Of a DNA stretch of 64,000 nucleotides, positions 35,201 through 45,409 are shown in pieces. The stretch comes from Marchantia polymorpha subsp. ruderalis (lineage: Eukaryota; Streptophyta; Marchantiopsida; Marchantiales; Marchantiaceae): assembly GCA_037833965.1 (NCBI GenBank), contig AP031354.1:19260001-19324000 (forward strand). The letters run 5' to 3'. Within the stretch, counting starts at the first letter, position 1. Each line of letters begins with the position of its first letter. A program made the position numbers and the translations under genes. Below the pieces are notes generated by a model that did no database searches, was not told where the DNA came from, and was given only the letters and a program-made list of their open reading frames with translations.

Positions 35201-37348
35201 CGCCTACGGGGCCGACTTGCACTTGGGCGTGTACGCGTCGTCGCAGGTGACCATCGCCTGCACGCCGGGCTTCGAGTCCTACAACTGGACCATGACGTCG
35301 ATGGGCGACCAGCGGTTGCTGTGGGAGCTGGACCCGGTGGTCGTGCTCGAGGGCACCATCAAGATCCCGCCGTACCAGCTGCTCGACGCGCGCACCTACA
35401 GCATCACCTGCCGCGGGCGCAACAGCCTGGGCAAGTTCGGCACCGCGACCGTCACCTTCACGACCATGATGGTGCCCAGCGGCGGCACCGCGACGTTGAG
35501 CACGAACTCGAAGAAGAACTCCGCGGGCAAGACGGTGTACAGCGTCGTCGCGCACGGCTGGATGGCCGGCGTCGGCGGCGGCCTACTGCAGTACGAGTTC
35601 CGCTATTCGTACCTCAAGAGCAAGAAGCTCAAGGAGTACATCCTGCAGCCTCTGTCCACGGCCAACGCCGTCAAGGACTTCGTGCTGCTCGGCGGCAAGG
35701 TCACCATCCACGTCTACGTCTGCGACGCCGGCGTGCCGCGCGTCCACAGCAGCGACGCGCCGCCCGGCGCTAAATTCTCGCTGCCCACCTTCAAGGTCTC
35801 GGGCAAGGGCCGGCGCTCGCTGCTGTCGCAGTCGTTCTCGGACTCCTACTGGCTAATCGCCAACGAGGGCAAGTACTTCAACGCCCTGACGGCCATGGAG
35901 CTGCTCGGCACGCAGAGCATGAACAGCCAGAGCAGCACGTGCATGGGCAGCAATCGCAACCTGGTAACCAAGATGCTGAACACAGTCGTGCAGAATGGAC
36001 CGCAGGTCCCGGCGGCGACTTCGACCGGCGGACAGAGCGAGGGCCCAGGCGCCAGCTTCTCGCTCAAGCAGGCCTGCGTGTTCGCGAAGCTGCTGGGGCG
36101 CGCCGGCAATGCCAACAACTTCACGACGGTGCGCGCGCTGCTGGACCTGTACCTGCGCGACCTGCGCCTGGTGGCGGAGTTCGGGGTGAACGTGGGCATG
36201 CAGAACGGGCGCCCGTACGACCCGTGCTACATCGACGCGGGCAACGCCTTCGTGCAGGCGGTGAACCAGCGGTGCTACAAGGAGGTCAAGTTCTCGTTCC
36301 ACCAGATCGAGACGCTGAACAAGGCCTCGACCATCCCGAACCTCGTGGCTCGGCTCATGGTCAGCGAGGCCGGCTTCGTGGGCCCGCGCGTCATCAAGCG
36401 CAAGTTCTTCAAGGCCGCCGCCATCAAGTTCGCCATGAGCGCCGACGTCTACGACGGGCCCAACAATGCGTCCGGCACGCTGCTGGACTTGCGGTTCGAC
36501 ATCACGTCCGTCAAGCCCGGCGGCGTCCCGATCGGCGTGGCCATGAGCTGCTTCGCCAAGAGCCCGCTGCTGCCGGACTTTCTGGACGAGGTGAAGCGCA
36601 CGGTGGCCTTCAAGTCGCTCGTCTCCGTCTGCGACGTCTCGTTCACGGGTCACACGGACGGCGACTGGGGAATGACCACCATCCGCGGCAGCTGGCAGAA
36701 GCTCAGCAAGGTGGGCAAGAAGGACTCGTACCTGCCCATGATGGTCCCGCCCGACGCCAACTACACGGGGGGCCTGAAGAACGTCCTGGCCATGCCCAAC
36801 ATGGCCAAGTTCGACTTCGTCCGGGCGCAGTCGCGCATCATTTTGATCAAGGTCAAGGGGAACAACATCACGCTCTCGCCCCCGCCCCCGCCTCCCCCGC
36901 CCGCGCCTCTCACCCCCCCACCGCCCACACCGCCTCCCGAAGCGGCTAATATCACCTCTCTCAAGGTCAGCCCCCGCTACGGGACCCCTCCCATGGAGAC
37001 GGACACGAGTCCGAGGCGCTTCAAGAGCTCGCAGTCTTCCAGTTCGCGAGGTTGGAGGTACGACGACGTTAGGCCCCAGAGCATGCGGCGAAGCGGAAAG
37101 CGACGGAGCTGGACGAAGATTGGGCCTCAGAGTTTGAACAGAAGCTTTGCTGCTCGGTTTTGGTATCGTTTGGTGGGTCGTTCGTAGCTTCCAGCATTCT
37201 CGTCGTCATGGCCGCTTGGGTTGTCGGAGGTAGTGTAAGAACCTTCATCCTGATTTGGGCTCGCTCCTGCAGACCGAACTCCTCGACATTCGCATTTAGA
37301 ACGTTGGAAGAGAATCTAATTTGGTTGAATAAGTGCAGAGACGAGTAG
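20242..37348 (+). CDS. giant filamin-repeat/REJ single-pass membrane protein
   Basis: My model: 20242-20308, 20769-21917, 22415-25404, 25772-26734, 27222-27743, 27940-28335, 28623-29036, 29892-32639, 33006-33315, 33559-36965, 37073-37348. All junctions are GT-AG and phases agree (13,242 nt, about 4,413 residues). Exon 1 is a signal peptide (MSLLVTSLVLQLLQVSTAS). Residues about 50-3300 hold about 25 filamin/ABP280-type Ig-like repeats marked by D-x-(Y/F)-G-N loops (RDAYGN, KDPYGN, QDAFGN) and G-x-Y strands, with many N-glycosylation sequons. A REJ/PKD-like region follows, then a helical part, a Pro-rich stalk and a TM near 4351-4375. RRLLQ and RRSLLSQ resemble processing sites. Plant GEX2, a sperm surface protein, also has filamin repeats and a C-terminal TM. 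A role in cell or gamete adhesion is inferred only. Confidence 0.8.
25666..25703 (+). repeat. perfect 18-bp inverted repeat in an intron
   Basis: GTTCATAGGTAACATCAA (25666-25683) and its exact complement (25686-25703) are separated by 2 nt, inside the intron 25405-25771. A partial third copy (atgttacctatg) follows. The transcript would form a very stable hairpin. Confidence 0.95.
29136..29158 (+). repeat. 9-bp hairpin in an intron
   Basis: CCCCTATTC (29136-29144) pairs with GAATAGGGG (29150-29158) across 5 nt, in the intron 29037-29891. The rest of this 855-nt intron shows nothing further. Confidence 0.75.
32714..32765 (+). repeat. perfect 21-bp inverted repeat in an intron
   Basis: Arms 32714-32734 and 32745-32765 (TTCCTTCACTATCTGCAACT plus C, and its complement) with a 10-nt spacer, in the intron 32640-33005. 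No mismatch seen. Confidence 0.95.
34150..35810 (+). other. REJ/PKD-like module of the giant protein
   Basis: Within exon 10 of the model. PKD-like starts PPLVAILSGPT (DNA about 34170) and VAFIKGGDRAINASQDLIL (about 34858) are followed by LDASSSYG and YDPDNLVDEFG-type turns and by FQYNYVWTC. Then VPSGGTATLSTNS (about 35472) leads to a GW and LLQYEFRY, the order PSGG...GW...L.Y.F that marks REJ modules of sea-urchin REJ and polycystin-1. I see no clear GPS cleavage motif after it. The helical segment that follows (about 35850-36250) has no family I recognise. Confidence 0.7.
36966..37072 (+). other. short last intron of the giant gene (predicted)
   Basis: 107 nt from AAG|GTCAGC to GACGTTAG|GCC, phase 0 on both sides. 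Removing it switches to a frame encoding an acidic juxtamembrane segment and a hydrophobic membrane span. Retaining it gives an Arg/Ser-rich tail that stops at 37187 without a membrane segment. This is the least certain junction of the model. Confidence 0.55.
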
Positions 37349-38596
37349 ACTTCCTCCCAGAAGATCGCCGATTGCAGGTAGGCTCCACCTACCTCCATCC
37401 GCCCCTGCAAGCATCGGGTGGATGGAGATCTCTGTCGTTGTCGCCCTCGGTGGAGCTTCTGCTCCGCTCCTTGCAGATGGACCTTCTCATGGCATCCTCC
37501 TCTGCCCCAGCCCAGCCCCGCCTCCACCTTCAGAAAAGAAAGAGTGAGAGAGAGAGGGAGAGAGGTGCTTGATTAACAGGTTGGTGAAGCTAGGCTCGAG
37601 CGTGGGACATGAGGCTGTTGAAGTCTACAGGGAGTACGTCTTCTCCTCTATGGTGAGAGTGCATCATCATGAGCAAGTAAACCAGCAAGTAAGGTATCAA
37701 AGAGTGTGACAATTTTGATAAGGACGTCGTAAATCCCCTTAGACTGACATATACTTCTTCACAAGTTTTCTGGTGTAATACAACCATTCATTTGTAAGCG
37801 TCTCGCCTTCGTTCTGAAGCCCGCCCCGCCCTGAACCTGTCCACACCCGTGTCCGCCCATGAAGCAGACGATGATGAGCATGTCTAATTGGTCACGTCCC
37901 AACCATATGGAAGAATGCCAATCGATCATATCGGGCTACTTTAGACCGATTTTACACGTGCATGCCATAAGTCGCTTATCCCCTGCGCCGACACGTTGTG
38001 TTCTGAGACTTTCCAGTGTTCAGGTTCCAAGAGGTAAGTGATGTTTCCATTAGACAGAAATTTACTTCTTTCTGCTCTTTTGAAACTGAACTCACTCCGT
38101 GCTTCAATAACCCGGAGGCATGGAACTGGCGTTCGATGATCCAAAACGCTGCCCCATGTTAACCAATGCGAGTATCAGATACTCGCATGGGTTCACATCT
38201 TGGTTCTTATCAGGACTCCCAACCCACTTTCAAGCTCGATGAACCTCACACTCGGAGTGAAATGAATGCGCTCTCCTCTAGCAAGAACGCAAAATTGAAC
38301 AAAACAAACATTCGCTTCGATCACTTTTCTCCTTCTAGTTTCGCGATTAAGGTCATGAAAGTGTTTTACTGCTCGTGATTCCGAAACAGAGCTCTTATTC
38401 AGCGTTGCTAAACCAATAAATATTAAATGTGTGAATCGGGCTGATGTGTACGTTGAAAATACAAACAACTCAAATATGGGCAAAGTTAAATTTAACCTAT
38501 CAGATTCGACCCCACGCGATTCCAAGTTCTCAAATTAGTTCAGGAAATGAGATTCATACTTCCCCGTTAAGTTCCTTGGGTTCTTCCCCATTAATC

Positions 38597-38912
38597 TTCA
38601 TAGCATGCACTCTGATCATCAGATTCGATGTCCAAAGTCAAAACATTGTTTAATTGAAGAGAGAAAGCACATGAGAGCTCGAACAAAACAAGTGTTCAAA
38701 GAGTTCAACGAATACCCATGAACTCACAGCCCCCTAGCCAGTTCCGAGATTCTAATATTCATAGCATGCACTCTGATCATCAAATTCGATGTCCAAAGTC
38801 AAAACATTGTTTAATTGAAGAGAGGAAGCACATAAGAGCTCGAACAAAACAAGTGTTCAAAGAGTTCAACGAATACCCATGAACTCACAGCCACGTGGCC
38901 CAGTTCCGAGAT
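38597..38912 (+). repeat. tandem direct repeat, two copies of about 155 bp
   Basis: Copy 1 (38597-38750) and copy 2 (38758-38912) both begin TTCATAGCATGCACTCTGAT and end GTTCCGAGAT, with period 161 bp. Only a few substitutions are visible. Noncoding as far as I can see. Confidence 0.9.
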
Positions 38913-39009
38913 GTTCTAGATTTTGTTACCAAAGTTTCCTTCGTCTGCGGTGACCTCTCGTTAACTCTATGCTAAACTTTAGCATGAAATATGCTGCCTG
39001 GTACAAGGG

Positions 39010-39040
<31 letters not shown>
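39010..39040 (+). repeat. (TA)n(CA)n microsatellite
   Basis: About 12 TA units followed by four CA units. Ordinary slippage-type repeat. Confidence 0.9.
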
Positions 39041-39604
39041 ATTGGTAAAATGGAATCTGGTTATCATCTAACTCTCATCATATGCTGTTAACTACAAATT
39101 CGGTATTATATGTGTTCATAGCATTTGAATTGTGATGACAAATTATTTCACTTTGTCTGTGCCATTGTGCAGATTGTTTTAGGTGGGGTGTATATTTTTG
39201 ACAAATAATGGTGGAAAAGGCTATTTGATAAAAATTAGTTTTGTTAGATGATCTACATGACTCTTCAAATATGACATTGGGCAGAGTTCGCGCCACATTT
39301 GTCATAAATGAATTTTGTGTTATGCCATAGATATGAATCCTGAGTTGGCGTTCGCTTTTGTCCTTTGTAGAAGAGTTGTTGTTGATGAAAAGCCATCAAA
39401 GAAACAAAAAACGTTATTTAATGCCACTCACAAACTTGAGTTTGGACTAAAGATCTTGATGTGGATCGGTTTTCTAGTGTCGTTATATCAATTTTGTGTC
39501 GTTTTTGCTAAGTATGAAGTCGTGAAGAAAAAGTAGAACAAAAGCACAAGACGGCTAGTATCACCAAGTACTTCAAAGTTTCAAATCTATTAGAGCTATG
39601 CTCT

Positions 39605-40881
39605 CAACATCTCAAAAGCCAAGACTTGGCGAAGTGGAGTGAGTATCGTCCTCTATCTCCTACTCTATTCGGAATTTTCATAGATGATATAGAAAGGTGG
39701 TTGGATGATTGTGAGAGTGAAGTAATCAAACTTAGAGACTTTGTGATCAAAGCTTTTTTGTATGCAGATGATATCATATTACTAGCACGTGATGCAATTA
39801 ATTTACAGAAACACCTTGATACTTTGGCTAGCTTTTGTACTCAAAATTAGATGAAGGTCAATATGAAAAAATCAAAGGTCATTCTTGTGGGCACTAGATC
39901 CAAGTTCTTTCTTTTATAAAGGACTAGATTTGGAACAAGTGAACAATTACAAATATTTAGGCATTCATTTTTCTCAAAATTATAATTGGGCACTTTGTGT
40001 GCAAAAGAGAGTAGACGCTAGTTACAAAGCTCTATATTCATTGTTAAATGAATGTAGAAGAGCTCATCTAGTGTCTTGAAGTCTTAGGAAATTTTTATTT
40101 ATGAGCTTAGTGTTGCCGGTGGTTTTATATGCGACACAAGTGTGGGATCATAGCAGTAAGTAGACAAGTTGAGAGCTCGTGGAGAGGGTGCAAAAGATAT
40201 TCTTACAAGAAGAATTAGGTGTAAGTAACCAAACTCCTTATTCTATTCTTCTTGCAGAAACAGGTTGTCTACCTCTTGAGGCTGAAGCTCTCTACTTGAT
40301 CATCACTTATTTTAGAAGGGTGAGATCTCTTGATGCTTCTTGACTTCCTCTTCATGCTTTGCGTGCCACACTATCCAAAAGATGGTTTGATGTGATGACT
40401 TGGTTTGAGGTGGAATGTGACGGAACTATATTGGAATTTGCAACCTATGGCCCTTCACGAACGTATTAAGGAGGAATTTCTCAACATTATTTGGAGTAGA
40501 GGAGTCATCAAAATGCAATTTTATCAACTTCATGTGAATCCCATGCTTATTTTTTGTGAGCAAGTATATCTTGTTGCTGAGATCTCTACATCTATACGTC
40601 CTATTATTGCGAGTCATAGATCAGGATCTCATAGACTTGGAATTGATGAATTACATTGGTTGAATATTGATAGGAGTGAACGGATTTGTAGACTATGTGA
40701 TGGAAGAAATGTTGAGTATGAAGAGCATGTGTTTCTTACTTGTATTAGATATATAGAGATTAGAGTGGCTCATAAAGTTGTTGAGAATTTTTATTCTTTG
40801 CTTCAGCTTGAGACTTATGATTTAGGTTGTTACATTAGGAATATTATTACTTACCGTTCTAGTGCTTTTGGCACTAGCTAG
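39605..40881 (+). pseudogene. LINE (non-LTR) reverse transcriptase relic
   Basis: Broken frames carry LINE-type RT motifs: PLSPTLFGIFIDDIE, the catalytic FLYADDIILLA (39750-39785) and NNYKYLGI (39935-39960). Further downstream a C-terminal cysteine motif appears, ICRLCDGRNVEYEEHVFLTC at about 40683-40745, as in LINE ORF2 proteins. Several stops separate the pieces, and the 5' part with the endonuclease is missing, consistent with 5' truncation and decay. 40882-41344 shows nothing recognisable. Confidence 0.85.
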
Positions 40882-41344
40882 GGGATTCTTTTGGTTCTCT
40901 CCTAGGTTGGAGTTGGTTTGTTTATATTGTGTTTTTCAACCTTTTGACCCTTTGCCACGGATAGATCACGGGCTTGATCTATTTACCATATCAATAGACA
41001 CCCAGCAAATTTTTTTGATGTTACTACTTTTGTGAATATTATCGATGCTTCTTTTATTGAATCTAGCGATCAGCTATTTTGATATCAACATAAATACCAT
41101 TTACACAATTTTATGCATGTTTTTTATTTGATATTGAAGATGAATATATTTCCATTGATCAACGTTTAGACTCTTTGAGCCGATCAAATTTGACAATGTG
41201 ATTGTATGTTATTGTGTTCATATCAAAAACATCAAACTTTTTAAGCTTGTTATTGGGATGATTGATCTTGGATCTTCGTTTAAGTTAACAACACACCAAG
41301 TGGAATGTGCACGCAATGTGCACTCAAGCTTTTCAAATTCAATG

Positions 41345-41780
41345 TAACCAATTCATATTGATGTAGTAGAGTCAAATAGGTGCCGTCTTCAAGAGATTGA
41401 AGATCAAACAAATCTTTTGTTTTGAATGAGAAAGTCATGTAAGGTGGAAGTTTACAAAGGGAATAGAGCGATAAGGATTTCAGAGTAATGGATTATGAGT
41501 ATGAATATTCATTTATCAGATTTTCATGTTTTTGATTATATTGTAAGAATGTTCATAAGATCTTATCTTACATATAAGTGTCTCATATGATACATGACAT
41601 GAAAACAAATGTTTTCAGAAGAAAGTGCTACCATTTTGTGGAATGGAATGCAAAAAATACTTCTGCAGAATTTTCAAACAGTGAATATTCTTCAAATTGC
41701 AAAAATGATGTTGTAAGAATTGAAGCAAAAATGAGTATTTTATTGGATGGTGGAAAAAATATTTTATCTTTGTGTATATG
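41345..41780 (+). pseudogene. gag: decayed gag fragment, same chromovirus family
   Basis: Aligns with about 1820-2190 of the young element (the GCCGTCTTCAAGAGATTGAA segment onward) but carries many stops. It keeps five bases (catgt) near 41531 that are missing from the young copy. Confidence 0.8.
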
Positions 41781-41790
41781 TTTGAAAGAT

Positions 41791-41882
41791 CTATATAAGA
41801 GAAAGTAGAATCATTCAAGCTATTCATCTTCAAAATATATCATTCATCTTCAAATGAGCTTCTCTCTAAACTCTAATGTTAC
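41791..41882 (+). repeat. LTR 3'-end fragment
   Basis: From the TATA region (ctatataagagaaag) to CTCTAATGTTACA, matching the end of the young LTR. It sits directly between a gag piece and a pol piece, so this locus is a mosaic of deleted or recombined copies. Confidence 0.75.
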
Positions 41883-41883
41883 A

Positions 41884-42790
41884 AGGATGAAGAGATCATG
41901 ATGGCACTACAAAGTGGAAGGGCTGAGAAAGTTAGAGGTTTAACGTTCTACAAACAACTAATATGGATTTTGCAAGATCAAGAATTACACATAATGAGTT
42001 TATTTAAAAGTCAAGATACAGTTATTGTGGAACATGTGGGAGGAAAAAAACCTTCAAAAGCATCTAACCAGTTCATTTTTTCTTCAAACTACGAGAAGAT
42101 GTGGAGTTTATCTTCAAAGTTGTATTGTATGTCAACAATGAAAACATGTCATCATGAATTTGTATGTGAGTTACCAACCACATTGTTACAAAATGATTTG
42201 AATGATAATTTTTGTGGACAAATTGAGCAAGATGATTCATATTAAATCGACCACAAAAACAATAATGACTCCACAACTCGCTCAATTGTACTTAGATGTC
42301 GTTTTGTGAATCATATATTAAACAAAGTCTTAGTCACTCATAGAGTTACTCATTTCACTATTTTATTTTAGGAAAAATTTGTAATTTTTTTCAAAACAAA
42401 ATTATCAATATCATCAACTATCATCCTTAAACTCATGGTCAAACAAAAACAGCCAATAGAAGTTTAGAAGATATGTTACGGGCATTCATTTTAGAGGAGC
42501 AAGAAGAATGAACAACTCTTCTGATTCTTGTAAAATTTGCATACAATAATTTTGTAAATGTAATCGCAAATATGTCTTTATTTTATCTCATGTACATTGC
42601 TCATTGCATCACTTCATCAAGCTAGATGAAGTTTTCGAAAAAAGATTAGTTCTCAACCAAAGTAGTCGCGGTCAACAAATTTGTGTAACATATCCACAAT
42701 GTACTACATCAAGCAATAAAAATTGTTGATTGCTTAGATTTGACAAAAACAACATGTCGATGCTCATCGTTGGAATTTGATTTTTTGGAC
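41884..42790 (+). pseudogene. pol: decayed pol fragment (integrase part)
   Basis: Starts at the equivalent of 4774 of the young element (gatgaagagatc...gcactacaaa) and runs through the integrase core, with stops and indels throughout. Short open pieces such as 41898-42245 are remnants only. Confidence 0.85.
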
Positions 42791-42797
42791 TGAATAT

Positions 42798-43148
42798 TAT
42801 AATCATTTTAGCAAGTTAAAACTAAATTTTATGTTACTCTAAAATTTAATATAGATACTTTAGCATACATTACTCATAGTTGTCACGTCAACGATCCACG
42901 CGCTTGGTAGGTAGAGAGTAGTTGTGTTAGTTGGAAGTGTCACGTCAACGATCTGAATGTTTGTTATGGTTATGCGTCACGTCATTCATTCACTTGGAGT
43001 GGGATGTATGGTGGAGATAAGATCTCATCTCCTTGTATTTGTTAGTGAGAGTTATATAAGGGAGGCGAGAATCATTGTTGCTATCTTTCATCTTCAAAGT
43101 TCATGTTTCCATCTTTGAGTGAATTTCTCTCTAAACCCTAAAGTTATA
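42798..43148 (+). repeat. old LTR
   Basis: Diverged copy of the 420-bp LTR with internal deletions. The CACGTCA boxes, the TATATAAG box and the CTCTCTAAACCCTA end are still visible. It follows the pol relic as a 3' LTR would. Confidence 0.88.
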
Positions 43149-43210
43149 GGTATCAAGTTTGATGTCCATAACAAAATTGTCTCTTTGGAAACAAGAAACA
43201 ATTTTGAAAT

Positions 43211-43675
43211 CATTAACTAGATTTCTAGTTGGTTTTTAAGTTGATTTGTAAAATGATGTTCTTTTCATTATACTAAATATTATATCTTGGGATAATTATG
43301 ACTTTCAATCTGTTTCTTGAGTATTTTTTTTAATATGAAATTTATTATGATCAACTATCAAGATTGATGAAAGAGATTTGATTGGTTTGTGAATTGTTGT
43401 GATCGTGATACTTGTTTTTGCAATCATAAGACATGAAATACATGGTTTATTTTCATATGTGACGGAAATTTAAACTTGTATGACACTTCATCAACACATT
43501 TCAATATCACAAAAAGATCAATGAATTTATGATTAAACTTTGGAGACATAATTATCCCAAGTCAAATCATAATTATCTTTTCATTAAACTTAATTATCCA
43601 AGATATAATATTAAGTTTAATGAAAAGAATATCATTCTACAAATCAACTTGAAAACCAGCTAAAAATCTAACTAA
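43211..43675 (+). repeat. imperfect inverted repeat, about 70-bp arms
   Basis: The arms at about 43211-43282 and 43597-43675 are mostly complementary (for example AAATATTATATCTTGG against CCAAGATATAATATT). The right arm overlaps the end of a pol relic (aaccagctaaaaatcta), so the left arm contains an inverted pol fragment. The loop is about 310 bp of AT-rich DNA. Confidence 0.7.
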
Positions 43676-43745
43676 TGCATTGTAGATAATTCAAAAATTT
43701 GAATAGATGTGAAACGAGTGTGTTACGTTGTAAAAGGAAAGAGGT
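43640..43745 (+). pseudogene. pol: decayed pol end (chromodomain) and polypurine tract
   Basis: Matches about 6095-6204 of the young element: the ATCAACTTG..AACCAGCTAAAAA stretch, then a decayed TTTGAACGTATGTG region and a purine tract leading into the LTR at 43746. Full of changes. Confidence 0.75.
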
Positions 43746-44159
43746 TGATAACTATGCTTAGTTGGTTAGAATACGGATCATCCAAGATGAAGTTATAGCT
43801 ACTTTATAGTGCATTAGTCATACTTGTCACGTTAATGATTTGTATACTTGATAGAAAGAGGTAATTGTGTTAGTTGACAGGGTGATGTCAATAATCCGTG
43901 TGTTTGTTAGGTAAAGATTTAATATGTTAGTTAGTGTGTTACTCGTGAGCGTCACATCAACAATTCATGTATTTTTTAGAATTATCTTCCATGTAATCTT
44001 TCCACTAGGGTGGAATTGATGATGAAAATGAAATATTGTTTCATTGTACTTGCTCATAAGATTTATATAAGAAAGAATATAACTATTGTTGAAATCTATC
44101 ATCTTCATAATTGAAAAATTTATCTTTGAGTGAATTTTTGTCTATACCCTAGTTTTATA
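43746..44159 (+). repeat. old LTR
   Basis: Nearly full-length (414 bp) diverged LTR from TGATAACTATGCTTAG to CCCTAGTTTTATA. It retains the GTGTTAGTTAGTGTGTTA segment and a TTTATATAAG box. It acts as the 3' LTR of the preceding relic. Confidence 0.88.
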
Positions 44160-44196
44160 TTTTGGAATCAAATTTATCACATCTTTTGAAATGAAT

Positions 44197-44531
44197 TGTA
44201 ACTATCTTTAGTTAGTTAGAACTAAAGTAGAGGTTACTTAAGATTGAGTAGAGTAGAATAGTGGAATATACATAATGTCACATCATCAATCCGTGTGCTA
44301 GTTCATGCGTTAGTTGGGAATGACACGTCAACAATCCGTGTGTTCATTAGATATATCCGCCATGTCTTCCATCTATTAGAAGTGGATTGGATGATGGAGA
44401 TGAGATCTTAGCTCCTTGTACTTAATGGTTAGAGCTATATAAGAGAGAGTAAAACCATTGTTAGTATCTTTCATCTTCAGAGTTTATGTTTTCATCTTTG
44501 AATCATCTTCTCTCAAAACTCTAGTGTCATA
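44197..44531 (+). repeat. old LTR (5' LTR of another relic)
   Basis: Begins TGTAACTATCTTTAGTTAGT and ends CTCTAGTGTCATA, followed by a decayed primer site (atgatattagagca). Internal deletions shorten it to 335 bp. Two LTRs of the family lie only 37 bp apart here. Confidence 0.88.
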
Positions 44532-45409
44532 ATGATATTAGAGCAATCTCGTTTTTTCTTTCACTGTGGATTATCTTTCATAGAATAGCAAATGAGTAAT
44601 GATAGGGTGTAGTTTTGAGAGGATATAGATGTTGGTATAGGTCATTGATCTACTTGTAGAGAAAAAAGTAAAGGGAGAAATAGTGGTTTTGCATATGTTG
44701 ATGGACTTGATAGGAATCTAGTACCGTAAATGCTGATTGCTTCATTGCATGAAGAAACATAATTTTGGGTTGTACATTGTGGCTTGTTGGGATGTAAATT
44801 TTATGACTAGAGTGATGGGCAAAAATGTCGCGAATTCTTCCAATAGTTAGTTATGGAGAGACTTGAAATTGTATCATATACATTTTATAGTGAATGTTTT
44901 ATGGATTTGAACCACATACCATCCACCCCGATTTGGTCGAACACCTATGTAAAGATTAGATAGTATATCAATAGAAGAGATTGGGAAGAAATTTTCTTGT
45001 GAGCAATTATGGAGATAGTACTGTAGTTGATAGAATCACCTATACACTTTATGATTTCTTTGTTGAGAGATCATGTCGTTATTATATTTACTTTGTATTA
45101 GAGTAAGTGTGAGAAAGCATAGAGACATCAATTGATATTGGTGAGATTTTTAGTGCAATCATGACGCAGATGAAAGAGTTGAGAAAAATTATAATAGATG
45201 GATATATCAAGTAACAAGTAATCGAAGATAAAATCTTTGCATTAGAGAATGAGAAAGTAGAGAAAGAAAGAGTTAGAGATGAAAGTTGAATCGGAACCAA
45301 TTTCTATTGATGCACTATAGACAAATGGAGGACGTTTTCAAGAAATTAAAAATCAAACAAATCTTTTGCTTCAAAGTGGAAAATTTTGTGAGATGAAAGA
45401 TTACAAAAG

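Larger units (their letters stand above)
37349..39604 (+). other. 3' flank and intergenic DNA
   Basis: Probably begins with the 3' UTR of the giant gene; a GA-rich tract lies at about 37540-37566. A hairpin of 10-bp arms (ATGCGAGTAT/ATACTCGCAT) sits at 38166-38188. A direct repeat and a TA microsatellite are listed separately. A 73-codon frame at 39315-39536 has no recognised family. No gene is called. Confidence 0.5.

Noticed and set aside
30324..36949. Long open frames on the other frames and on the minus strand (for example 30584-31729 plus, 34087-34539 minus, 35853-36653 minus, 35939-36949 plus)
   Set aside because: They are Arg/Gly/His-rich shadows caused by the high GC of the filamin/REJ exons; the plus-frame protein has clear domains and splice phase.
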